Of a DNA stretch of 64,000 bases, positions 56,320 to 64,000 are shown one piece after another. Each line of letters begins with the position of its first letter. Position 1 is the stretch's first letter. Under the pieces are notes generated by a model, which saw nothing but the letters and a program-made list of their open reading frames with translations, made no database searches and was not told the origin of the DNA. Source of the stretch: an uncultured SAR86 cluster bacterium (GTDB lineage Bacteria > Pseudomonadota > Gammaproteobacteria > Magnimaribacterales > D2472). The stretch is from the NCBI GenBank assembly GCA_902593675.1, contig CACJJI010000002.1, positions 227,996-291,995 on the forward strand. Reading direction: 5' to 3'. The translations under genes were made by a program, and so were the position numbers.

Positions 56320-57201
56320 TTAGAATGTATCACCCACTCCGCTTGTTAAATTAAAATTTTTGAAATTAGATTCCTCCTGATTTAAAAAGAAAAAAATAAA
56401 TTTATTTTCATCAAGATTTTTCCAAAATCTAAACATACTATTATTGGCATTTGATTCACAGCTTACCATTTCAACAAAGTGGCATTTTTGCATAAAGATG
56501 CCATTCATCAATGGAGAAAAATCATTGGAGGACTTGATATCTATTCCTCCAATAGAAAAAATATTCCATTTTATTCCATACTTAACTTTTCTTTGAATCT
56601 TTCCCCAAATTAATGAAGAACCTCTTTTGATTTCTATTATTTCAGAATTAAGATTTTTCTTAAGTTCAATTATTTGTTGTTCATTACAGATCAAAGTATT
56701 TTTATCATTAATTTTTTTTGTATATTTTGTTCTTATCCACAAATTTCTTAGAAAAAAGATATTTGGAATCCTAAGCAATAAGGAATCTTGTTCAGAGAAA
56801 TTCAATTTTTTTACAAAAATAGGTCTAGAAATACTATTAGGTAATCCAAAAATTAATGAAGCTCCTCTCTCTTTAAGAATTTTTTTTGCTTCTTCTTGAA
56901 TTTTAAAAAATGCTCTTTTGCCTTGATGTTCAGGATGTGTTGCCGACCAGCAACTTTGATAGCAAACAGCCAAATTATCTTCAAATAAAAAATCATTGGC
57001 TATGAATGCATTACATCCAATCATGTTCTTGCCTTCAAATGCGCATAAAAACAACGATGATTGTGAGGATGATTTAGGTTGAATATTTTTCTTTAAGAAG
57101 CCGGGCTGAAGAGGTTCAGAGCTAAATGCACAACCTATTAGCAAAATTATCTCTGCTTCAATTGTGGGATTATCAATATCTACCTCTTTAATATTAATCA
57201 T
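56320..57201 (-). CDS. GNAT-fold N-acetyltransferase-like protein
   Basis: 293 aa. Acetyl-CoA loop SATHPEHQGKRAFFKIQEEA and the following LIFGLPNSISRPIFVKKL are typical GNAT segments, in a larger two-part protein as seen in glycan loci. Probably acylates a sugar amine or nucleotide sugar. Tight neighbours (10 nt to the propeller gene, 6 nt to the GT gene), same strand. Confidence 0.75.
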   Translation of the reverse strand: MINIKEVDIDNPTIEAEIILLIGCAFSSEPLQPGFLKKNIQPKSSSQSSLFLCAFEGKNMIGCNAFIANDFLFEDNLAVCYQSCWSATHPEHQGKRAFFKIQEEAKKILKERGASLIFGLPNSISRPIFVKKLNFSEQDSLLLRIPNIFFLRNLWIRTKYTKKINDKNTLICNEQQIIELKKNLNSEIIEIKRGSSLIWGKIQRKVKYGIKWNIFSIGGIDIKSSNDFSPLMNGIFMQKCHFVEMVSCESNANNSMFRFWKNLDENKFIFFFLNQEESNFKNFNLTSGVGDTF

Positions 57202-57207
57202 AAATTT

Positions 57208-58326
57208 TTACTTAACTCCCATTTCATTAAATAAGGAGTCATTAATATTATGAACATCAAACTTTGATTCACAATATTTCCTAGATTCATTTCCCATTTT
57301 TTGCCTAAGATCTTGGTCAAGCAACGCCTTCATTGATGATGCTGCATGTAAGTAATCTTTTTTTGGAACCAAAAAACCATTTAACTGATCGATCACAGTC
57401 TCTCTGCAACCAGGCGTGTCAGTAGTTATTATTGGTCTTCCCATTGCCATAGCCTCCAATACAACTCTTGGAGTTCCCTCTTTATAGGACAATAATACAA
57501 ATACACTGCATTCTTTAATTGACTCAATCGGATTTGAAGAATAGCCCATATATTCAATTCCATATTTCTCATTCCATTCATTGATAATTTCACCTTCATC
57601 AATAGAATCAACATGATCATCAGGGTATCCAAATAATAAAAACCGAGCTTCTGAATTTTGTTCTCGAATTATTTTTGCAGCTTTCGCAAACTCAAGTATG
57701 CCTTTAGATTTTATTAACCTTGCCATGCAAAGAAAAATAGGTTTTGAAGGAAGTCTTGTCACAACAAATTTTTCTAAATTTACACCGGAGCCATTGACTA
57801 ACCTAGTTTTCTTTGAAGAAACAATTTTTTTTCTTTCAAATAAAAACTTATCATCTGGATTCTGAAAAAAAATAAGCTTGTTGAAATATAAAGAAATTTT
57901 TAGAGCTAAGGATCCTAGCTGTCTAATCAATTTTTCTTTAAGGCTCTGATCATCAAAAATATGGCCTGTTCCAGTAATAAATGAAAAAATATTTTGATGT
58001 CCAGAAACTTTTGAAGCAATTGAGGAGGCTAAAATTGCTTTATGAGTGTATGAAAAAATTATATCTGGATTTAGTCTCTTAAATATATTGGACAGCTGGA
58101 TAATTGAATTAAATAAATTAATAATATTAAATCCTTTTCTATTAAGATCTATATAAATAAATTCAATACCAAGATCTATTAAGATAGGTTTTAGATCTTC
58201 TCTGATATCAGGCGCAAGAACAAAAACTTTATATGATTTATCTATAAATTTTTTTAAAAATTCCACTCTAAACCAAGCAACAGTATCTCCACTGCCACTT
58301 ACTAAAATCATTGTTTTCTGATTCAT
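57208..58326 (-). CDS. Glycosyltransferase family 4 protein, PglA-like paralogue
   Basis: 372 aa. N-terminus SGSGDTVAWFRVEFLKKFID and FITGTGHIFDD; donor domain CMARLIKSKGILEFAKAAKI, SYKEGTPRVVLEAMAMGRP and DTPGCRETVIDQLNGFLVP. Clearly the same subfamily as the gene at 51589. Likely adds a HexNAc-type residue, by family analogy only. Starts 21 nt before the GT2 gene end. Confidence 0.9.
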   Translation of the reverse strand: MNQKTMILVSGSGDTVAWFRVEFLKKFIDKSYKVFVLAPDIREDLKPILIDLGIEFIYIDLNRKGFNIINLFNSIIQLSNIFKRLNPDIIFSYTHKAILASSIASKVSGHQNIFSFITGTGHIFDDQSLKEKLIRQLGSLALKISLYFNKLIFFQNPDDKFLFERKKIVSSKKTRLVNGSGVNLEKFVVTRLPSKPIFLCMARLIKSKGILEFAKAAKIIREQNSEARFLLFGYPDDHVDSIDEGEIINEWNEKYGIEYMGYSSNPIESIKECSVFVLLSYKEGTPRVVLEAMAMGRPIITTDTPGCRETVIDQLNGFLVPKKDYLHAASSMKALLDQDLRQKMGNESRKYCESKFDVHNINDSLFNEMGVK

Positions 58327-58347
58327 ATCAATCTAAACAGTTGAGGC

Positions 58348-59610
58348 TTACTTCCTAACTCGTAAAAATGTTGCGAAAATTGCACCCAAAATATACCCAG
58401 GCGCTTTAACTATATCCAAAACAATTCCTAAGAATCCAACTAAAATCCAATTAAAAGGAAAAAGATAAGTAAGTTTAATTTTATTTTTAATTGGAAAATA
58501 AATACCTCTATATACAAACGATGCTCCGATGATGCTAAATAAGAAAATTTTAGTTATATGGGGGATATACCAGATTGAATCTTCAACCCATTTAGCAACA
58601 ACAGCATTCCACCTATAAATTGAAAAAGTAATAATGAAAAATATAGTTAATTTTAATAAGTTGATTAAAAAAGAGTTATTAGAAAGAGTTCTAAAAAAAA
58701 CTCTACTGAAAAGAAAAGTGATTAAAATGATTAGAAGTAAGCATATAAAAAATACTTTTGTGATATGGGGAATAAATAAGGGGCTATCCCACCCAACAAT
58801 ATAATTCCATTTAGGAACAATGATAATACTTAAAAGCAAAGCGAGTCCAAAATATATGTCTTTTACATTGTGCTGGATATCAACAAATGAAGTGTACATC
58901 TGATAAATAAAAAATTTTTTTAATGCTGGAAATATTTTTTTTGCAAGATTTGAGTACTTTAAATAATGTTCCTGAGGAGAAAAATAATTAAAGTTTGATT
59001 TAATGGCATTCTTCCACTCAACATCTCCGCCTGATCGAACTCCTTCCATAATCTTAAATCCGTTTAAAAAATTCACTTTTTTAATTATTGATCCTGGAGC
59101 TGTTTCATGCCCTCTACTTCCATAAGTTGATGCGCGTAGAAGTTTTTGAAATTTGGTATCTGCAAAATACTTTGTATTACCAAGAACTACATCGCATTTG
59201 TATGTAATAATAAAATCCCAGTAATCTTCAAGCCATGATTTTGAAGGTATGGTGGTTGCATCCAGAAAACCAAGCCATTCGTTTGTTGCTAAATCAGCGC
59301 CAGCATTTGTTGCTTCATATGGAAATGCTCTGCCTTTAGGATAAAGATTTTGATATTTACGTAAAATTGGTAAGGAAAAAATATAATTAAGAATTCGATC
59401 AAAGGGATATGCTCTTCCAACTCTTAAGTATTTGATATGAAAAGGAGCTGATATAGAGTTGACTCGATTTTCAATGTCATTTGTTGAGCTTGAATCTGCA
59501 ATTACAACTTCTTTTGGGAGGAGTGTTTGAGAATTAATGCTTGCTAAAAGTTTTTCTAAATCATCTAAATTATCAAGTGTTGGAACAATAATACTAAACC
59601 TTGGATTCAT
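58348..59610 (-). CDS. Glycosyltransferase family 2 protein with C-terminal membrane helices
   Basis: 420 aa from ATG 59610; an upstream TTG (59628) is less likely because the GT-A fold begins at RFSIIVPTLDN. Catalytic half: VVIADSSSTND and LGFLDATTIPSKSWLEDYWDF. The C-terminal 180 residues form about five hydrophobic helices, so the enzyme is membrane embedded, as in polyprenyl-phosphate-linked transferases. The methyltransferase gene lies 24 nt upstream. Confidence 0.86.
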   Translation of the reverse strand: MNPRFSIIVPTLDNLDDLEKLLASINSQTLLPKEVVIADSSSTNDIENRVNSISAPFHIKYLRVGRAYPFDRILNYIFSLPILRKYQNLYPKGRAFPYEATNAGADLATNEWLGFLDATTIPSKSWLEDYWDFIITYKCDVVLGNTKYFADTKFQKLLRASTYGSRGHETAPGSIIKKVNFLNGFKIMEGVRSGGDVEWKNAIKSNFNYFSPQEHYLKYSNLAKKIFPALKKFFIYQMYTSFVDIQHNVKDIYFGLALLLSIIIVPKWNYIVGWDSPLFIPHITKVFFICLLLIILITFLFSRVFFRTLSNNSFLINLLKLTIFFIITFSIYRWNAVVAKWVEDSIWYIPHITKIFLFSIIGASFVYRGIYFPIKNKIKLTYLFPFNWILVGFLGIVLDIVKAPGYILGAIFATFLRVRK

Positions 59611-59634
59611 TTTTTTTATTATTTGCAAAGCATT

Positions 59635-60468
59635 CTATTCCTTGTATGCAAGAACAGTCCAAAAAGGCTCTCGATTACTAAATTGTATTTTTTGAAAACC
59701 TGCTTCCTTAAGCATTAATGTGATTTCTTCTTTAGTAAAACGCTGTTCTAATCTAGTTCCAAACCGATCTAAGGCGTCTGTTCTAAGGATATAAAATGGC
59801 TCACTTCTGTACCAGGTTAAGGGAAAATTCGTAACATCGAATCCAAGTTTTTCAGCTATTAATGCAAATCGAGCTAAAGGCAAATAAATAAATAAAGCAA
59901 TAATTTGAGAGATGCAAAATTTTATAAGGAATGGTAATCTGCTAACCAATTTTCGAACAAAATCTGAAATTTTCCATAATAGATAGTAACTTTTAGGCTT
60001 ATTATCAAACCGATAGTAAAGATATAATAAAAATGGCGCTCCAGATTTTAATTTTCTAGAACATGCTTTCAAAGCTAATGAAGTATCAGGGATATGATGC
60101 AAAACTCCAAGCGAATATCCAAAATCCTGTGATCCATCTATTAATGAGTTTTCATCAACTCCTTCGCATTCAAAAGAACAATTTTCAAAATTCTCTAAAT
60201 TTGTTTTAGCTTGATCCAAAGCATCAGCACTTGGATCGATGCAATTAAGAAAACCTACCCGGGGTGCAATAAACTTTGCCCAACGACCTGAACCACAGCC
60301 CATATCAAAACCAACTGCATTTTTCAGCTCATCAAATGGAAAAAAATAAAAGTAGCTATTAAATGCTGATTGGAGTGATTCATCATCAATATCTTGATGG
60401 TTAAATGCTTGCCATTCCTTTCCAAAATCACTTACAACTTTGTAATCTATATTATTTTTTTTATTCAT
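59635..60468 (-). CDS. Class I SAM-dependent methyltransferase
   Basis: 277 aa. NAVGFDMGCGSGRWAKFIAP (SAM motif I), CIDPSADALDQAKTNL (motif II) and FGYSLGVLHHIPDTSLALKA (motif IV). Opening DFGKEWQAFNHQ is similar in style to the methyltransferase at 46442. A hydrophobic helical pair (about 180-210) suggests membrane contact. Acceptor unknown, probably a glycan or lipid-linked sugar. Confidence 0.87.
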   Translation of the reverse strand: MNKKNNIDYKVVSDFGKEWQAFNHQDIDDESLQSAFNSYFYFFPFDELKNAVGFDMGCGSGRWAKFIAPRVGFLNCIDPSADALDQAKTNLENFENCSFECEGVDENSLIDGSQDFGYSLGVLHHIPDTSLALKACSRKLKSGAPFLLYLYYRFDNKPKSYYLLWKISDFVRKLVSRLPFLIKFCISQIIALFIYLPLARFALIAEKLGFDVTNFPLTWYRSEPFYILRTDALDRFGTRLEQRFTKEEITLMLKEAGFQKIQFSNREPFWTVLAYKE

Positions 60469-60511
60469 AGCTATTATTTGTATGTAGTAATTTTTTTGTA
60501 CAAAGAAATGA

Positions 60512-61306
60512 TTAGATTTCCAAAGATCTCTCTCTATGCAATCTTAGAACTCGTTTTGCAAATTGTAAGCATTTTTTTACAGGAGATGGCAGGCTTTGAT
60601 ATTTAAAGAATCTCTTGAGTTTTATTTCAGCCCTTACTAACGTGCCGGTTTTATTCGAGAACTTAACAAAATTACCATTAAATTCTTTTTTTAACTCTTT
60701 ACTGGATTTATGCGGTTGATCAATGCCAAAGGTTTTGAGCCAATTTGAAATTCTTTGCTCATGAGTGGGACCGATCATCACATCATCTGAAAAACAGAAA
60801 TTTTTATATCCCGAATTTTTTAGCCTTTTTCTAATTTCGATTTCTTTGTACGCTTGAGATGGATAGTCCCTAATATCAAAAGTAATCAGCAAAGAGTATA
60901 AATCTTGAAATGTATCTCCTTTTAAAAAACTATCAATGATATTTACTTCACTCCCCTCACAATTAGTCTTAATAACAACAAAATCTGAGGGGCTTAAATT
61001 TTTTGAATACCAGGAATGAGCATCCACTAAAGTAATAGATTCATAGGAGTCGGAAGTGCCATTTTCTTCCTGAAAAATTGATCCATTTAATTCCCCTGGA
61101 TTGTATAAACTTTCTTTGCCATCAATATTACTTAAACCAACCTGTTGTATTTCAACTCTAGAATCTAAATCAGCATATTTTTTTAAACTTGGCATGCAGA
61201 TATTTGATGGCTCAAAACAAATAACTCTATCAAAGGCATACTTTTCTTTTAAAACTTCATTCAAAGTTTCGCCGGTATGAGCTCCTATGTCTAAAAATAT
61301 TCGCAT
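60512..61306 (-). CDS. FkbM-family methyltransferase
   Basis: 264 aa. Motif I FLDIGAHTGETLNEVL, then VICFEPSNICMPSLKKY, VGLSNIDGKESLYNPGE and VVIKTNCEGSEVNIIDSFL. FkbM enzymes O-methylate sugars or other hydroxyls; in surface-glycan loci they often cap sugars. First of the minus-strand block 61306 to 52725. A 241-bp AT-rich spacer separates it from the divergent gene. Confidence 0.88.
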   Translation of the reverse strand: MRIFLDIGAHTGETLNEVLKEKYAFDRVICFEPSNICMPSLKKYADLDSRVEIQQVGLSNIDGKESLYNPGELNGSIFQEENGTSDSYESITLVDAHSWYSKNLSPSDFVVIKTNCEGSEVNIIDSFLKGDTFQDLYSLLITFDIRDYPSQAYKEIEIRKRLKNSGYKNFCFSDDVMIGPTHEQRISNWLKTFGIDQPHKSSKELKKEFNGNFVKFSNKTGTLVRAEIKLKRFFKYQSLPSPVKKCLQFAKRVLRLHRERSLEI

Positions 61307-61484
61307 TTTATTTTCTTTTCAGCACTTCCCAGATTATTTAATTTATTATTATATATTAAGAAATTTATATCACACCTAGAAATGTTTTGATCCAAAAAAC
61401 TAATTATCAGATATGGCGACCATCAATGTTATTAAATTTTTTTATAATATTTTTCTGAAGGCATACCAAATTAGTATTGTGCTA

Positions 61485-61490
61485 TATAAT
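61485..61490 (+). promoter_or_regulatory. Candidate -10 in the 241-bp AT-rich spacer 61307-61547
   Basis: TATAAT preceded by TGTGCTA, 57 nt before the methyltransferase ATG. No strong -35. Apart from this, the spacer shows no gene, tRNA or clear hairpin. Confidence 0.35.
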
Positions 61491-61547
61491 AGACACTAAA
61501 AAATATCACTTAAATCCCTAAAATAAAAAAAATCTTAAAGGTTTAAA

Positions 61548-62324
61548 ATGATTGAAGATATAAAAACATTTTTTTGGTTTCTATTCAGGGGTCCAAAGTT
61601 CTACTCAACACTTTTCGCACTAATCTTCACTAAATTCAGGCCTATTAAGGACTCAGAAAAGCACATTGAAATAGCTAAAAAATGGTGCAAAGAAAATTGT
61701 GGATCAGCAGAAGATTGTCTGCGGGACATAGGAATCCCCTCATCTGATCTTATGATTCAAGAAGCGTTCACTCAAGAATATAAATCAAAGATATCAAATA
61801 TTATTGATAGTTCCGACTCAGATTTTGGTGGTCCTGGCCACATTAACTTAATTTATACAATTTGTGAGAAATTATCTATTAAGCATGTAATAGAAACTGG
61901 AGTTGCATATGGCTGGTCATCTGCAGCAATATTAAATTCAATTCACAAAAGAAATGGGTCATTAATCTCAATAGATATGCCAATGTTGAAACAAACTGAT
62001 TACGACCTCATCGGTATTGCAGTGGCTTCAAATCTAAGAAATTATTGGAATCTTAAAAGAGAGCCTGATAGATATGGTCTTCCAAGAGCTATAAATTCAA
62101 TATCTGATGGAGTTGAAATGGTTCATTATGATTCTGATAAATCTTATTATGGCAGAAAATGGTCTCAAGAAATTATTTGGAAATGCCTAAAAAAAGGCGG
62201 AATATTTATATCAGATGATATCGAAGACAATACTGCATTTATGGAATTTGTTACTTCAAAAAATCTGAAATTTAGCGTAGTAGAATTTGAAAATAAATAT
62301 GTTGGCGTTATAAAAAAGCTATAA
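61548..62324 (+). CDS. Class I SAM-dependent methyltransferase-like protein (Methyltransf_24 type)
   Basis: 258 aa. HVIETGVAYGWSSAAILNSI (motif I), GSLISIDMPML (motif II with acidic end) and KKGGIFISDDIEDN (motif IV). AAAGG ribosome site about 7 nt before the ATG. A hydrophobic N-terminal stretch (FFWFLFRGPKFYSTLFALIF) may bind the membrane. Acceptor unknown; the only plus-strand gene in this end of the locus. Confidence 0.78.
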   Translation: MIEDIKTFFWFLFRGPKFYSTLFALIFTKFRPIKDSEKHIEIAKKWCKENCGSAEDCLRDIGIPSSDLMIQEAFTQEYKSKISNIIDSSDSDFGGPGHINLIYTICEKLSIKHVIETGVAYGWSSAAILNSIHKRNGSLISIDMPMLKQTDYDLIGIAVASNLRNYWNLKREPDRYGLPRAINSISDGVEMVHYDSDKSYYGRKWSQEIIWKCLKKGGIFISDDIEDNTAFMEFVTSKNLKFSVVEFENKYVGVIKKL

Positions 62325-62371
62325 ATTGGTGAAGATTTTTTAGGTATTCAATTTTTGGCACCAAGTCAACC

Positions 62372-63238
62372 TCAATGATGACTACTAAGTTTTAAGAGAC
62401 TCTTCTTAAGTTGATTGGTTAACAAATAACATACCACGCATACTATCCATCCATACCATGAAATAAAGTAACAAATGTTTTGAAGAATTTTTCCATAAAG
62501 GGCAGGGTTTTCATTAATAAAATCAACTTTAATAGCGCCTTCAGGTATTTCTTCAACAGTATTTGTTGGATATAAAAAATTAAAGAAGGCAACATCCCCA
62601 CTTAATAGCGCTTTGAGTGTTGTACTATCATCTGAATCATATGCGGGTTCTAAATTAGTATCTACAAAGAACCATTCATTTTCTATCTTTACTGCTGAGG
62701 CAAAATGACCAAATGACTCAGGATATCTAGGGATATTGAATAGCACAGACTTATAATCTAAACCAATAGACTTCATTAATTTTTGAAAGATTAAAGCTTG
62801 CTGGTTACATATTGCGCCATCAAATTTCAGAATGTAGTCTAGATCTAAACTTGAAAGATATGTACTATCATTTCTATGTGATGACATGAAATTGAATAGA
62901 TACAAAAACCAATTATCTTCTAGTTTAATATTTATATTTCGATGAATAAATCTTTCTCTTAGTAAATTATCTGCAAAAATTACGCTTTGCTGAGTTGTAA
63001 AATTGTTTTTACTTATTTCTGATAAAAAATATTCCTCCAACAGTTTCATAGTATTTAAGTGCAATAATTTTTTATCAAAACTTTCGTTAAAAATAGTTCC
63101 TGTATAAATACTGCCTTCGCTTACTGGTTTAATCCAGTCACGGTCAATTGTGGAAGATTGAAAATATATGAGCAAGATTAACAAGATTGCTGAAAGACAT
63201 ATTAAAGCTTGCTTAAATAGATTTAAAAAAAAGATCAT
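62372..63238 (-). CDS. Membrane-anchored transglutaminase-like protein, function unknown
   Basis: 288 aa. N-terminal helix (about 7-27) and C-terminal helix (about 252-272) flank an extracytoplasmic domain. The Cys-His-Asp triad of papain/transglutaminase-like folds is seen as Cys144 (GAICNQQALIF), His178 (ESFGHFASAV) and Asp193 (WFFVDTNLEP). May crosslink, cleave or transfer acyl groups on surface glycans or proteins. I do not recognise a specific characterised homologue. Confidence 0.72.
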   Translation of the reverse strand: MIFFLNLFKQALICLSAILLILLIYFQSSTIDRDWIKPVSEGSIYTGTIFNESFDKKLLHLNTMKLLEEYFLSEISKNNFTTQQSVIFADNLLRERFIHRNINIKLEDNWFLYLFNFMSSHRNDSTYLSSLDLDYILKFDGAICNQQALIFQKLMKSIGLDYKSVLFNIPRYPESFGHFASAVKIENEWFFVDTNLEPAYDSDDSTTLKALLSGDVAFFNFLYPTNTVEEIPEGAIKVDFINENPALYGKILQNICYFISWYGWIVCVVCYLLTNQLKKSLLKLSSHH

Positions 63239-63268
63239 TAATTAAATTAGTAGTTTCTTATGTAAAAA

Positions 63269-64000
63269 TTATGAACCACGAAGGCACTTAAGCTTTTCTT
63301 GCAAAACATAAACCATGTATGAAGCAGCATACATTACATAGTATGGTTCAATTGTTGTAACTCTATATCTATTGTAAGCATAAAAAATAATTGCAACTGC
63401 TAACATTCCAAAAAATATGGATAATATTGTTAAATGTAATTTATAGTTAGCCAATACATTTCTAAGTATTTCAATATAAGCCAATATGAATATTGGGAGG
63501 CTAATCAAGAAAGTGAGCAACCACATATTGAATGGGTGATGAAAGATATTAAAACCTGGGGTAATGAAATTCCTAAAATTTATCCATGCTAACTTGAAAA
63601 GCTTGTTTGGATTTTCAAGACTCCAATCAATGCCTGCTTGAAGATATATATCCTGCTGAAACTTATGATTTTTGCCTTCTATTATTGGCTCTAATTCATC
63701 AAATATTCTGTAATCCATATTTCTGAGCCTTCTATATTCTAATGAATCTCTTGGTGGAGGATTAGTAACATAAATATAGAAATCATCATTATGACCTGTT
63801 AGAAAATGGCCTCCTTGACCGCTCGATGCAATTACATAACTTCCATTTACAAATTTATTATAAACGCCATATGGAAGAGTCATCAAAAACAAAATGCCTA
63901 CACAAGACAATATATGCACTAATGTTTTTTTAGATAGGCTGAACCTAATTAAAATAGACAACATTAAAAAAGGAAAAGCTAACAGAATAATGGATTTTGT
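63269..64000 (-). CDS. C-terminal part of a polytopic membrane protein, GT39/ArnT-like, cut by the window edge
   Basis: 243 codons in the window; the reading frame continues past base 64000, so the apparent Met at 63964 is internal. Several membrane helices (about four) surround an extracytoplasmic segment with SSGQGGHFLTGHNDDFYIY. The final helices include FYAYNRYRVTTIEPYYVMYAASY, a pattern common at the C-terminus of dolichol-phosphate-mannose transferase-like enzymes. Probably a polyprenyl-linked sugar transferase of the glycan locus. Moderately sure of class, unsure of function. Confidence 0.65.
   Translation of the reverse strand, partial: TKSIILLAFPFLMLSILIRFSLSKKTLVHILSCVGILFLMTLPYGVYNKFVNGSYVIASSGQGGHFLTGHNDDFYIYVTNPPPRDSLEYRRLRNMDYRIFDELEPIIEGKNHKFQQDIYLQAGIDWSLENPNKLFKLAWINFRNFITPGFNIFHHPFNMWLLTFLISLPIFILAYIEILRNVLANYKLHLTILSIFFGMLAVAIIFYAYNRYRVTTIEPYYVMYAASYMVYVLQEKLKCLRGS

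Noticed and set aside
61307..61547. A possible small RNA or tRNA in the largest spacer
   Set aside because: No cloverleaf, GC-rich stem or terminator is seen; the DNA is simply AT-rich with a candidate -10.
63269..63964. Treating the right-edge gene as complete from Met at 63964
   Set aside because: Codons upstream of this Met stay open and hydrophobic to the window edge, so the Met is internal to a membrane helix.

Overview
The window looks like a compact, AT-rich gammaproteobacterial chromosome. Genes are densely packed, many pairs overlap by ATGA, Shine-Dalgarno sequences are sparse, and no tRNA, rRNA, IS element, CRISPR array or gene-free stretch over 300 bp was seen. The order leuC-leuD-leuB-asd-fimV-truA-trpF and the lexA/small gene/topA arrangement are those of Pseudomonas-type gammaproteobacteria. 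Low GC plus many CoA-catabolic genes suggest a streamlined marine lineage such as SAR86; that placement is inference.

Layout. (1) 1-7517, minus strand: aroC-leuC-leuD-leuB-asd-fimV-truA-trpF, joining chorismate, leucine and aspartate-family synthesis to a pilus/polarity protein and tRNA modification. (2) 7552-10288: an atypical SDR protein without the catalytic Tyr, divergent from a lipoprotein penicillin-acylase-type amidase. (3) 10285-15955, minus: 5'-nucleotidase, thrH, queH, prpB, prpC, prpD (2-methylcitrate route for propionyl-CoA). (4) 15969-23399: lexA with its own SOS box, and the opposing series nadK-rhomboid-galU-pyrD-unknown-topA-small protein. (5) 23442-43449: mostly acyl-CoA catabolism. 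It holds a sirtuin, a Zn alcohol dehydrogenase, an acyl-CoA dehydrogenase pair with mazG and an acyltransferase, rraA/nagZ/LLM oxidoreductase, a nitronate-monooxygenase-like protein, a GST, and a tight operon of acyl-CoA carboxylase beta and alpha, TetR regulator, AtuA-family protein, enoyl-CoA hydratase and a second acyl-CoA dehydrogenase pair. The operon resembles the acyclic terpene utilisation (Atu) cluster of Pseudomonas. (6) 43478-46411: prc and xthA. (7) 46442-64000: a surface-glycan locus with an ABC flippase, four glycosyltransferases plus a truncated membrane transferase-like gene, AsnB, several methyltransferases, a GNAT protein, a formyltransferase/propeller protein and a transglutaminase-like membrane protein, interrupted by tadA and a nitroreductase.

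Most interesting: an inverted repeat GGTAAT-N14-ATTACC occurs with identical geometry before the Atu-like operon and before the nitronate-monooxygenase-like gene. A weaker copy lies between the alcohol dehydrogenase and the first acyl-CoA dehydrogenase pair. This suggests that the operon's TetR protein controls a dispersed regulon across 24-43 kb. Both acyl-CoA dehydrogenase pairs show complementary motif loss, implying obligate heteromers. Several first genes have TATAAT 6-9 nt before the start codon, suggesting leaderless transcripts.
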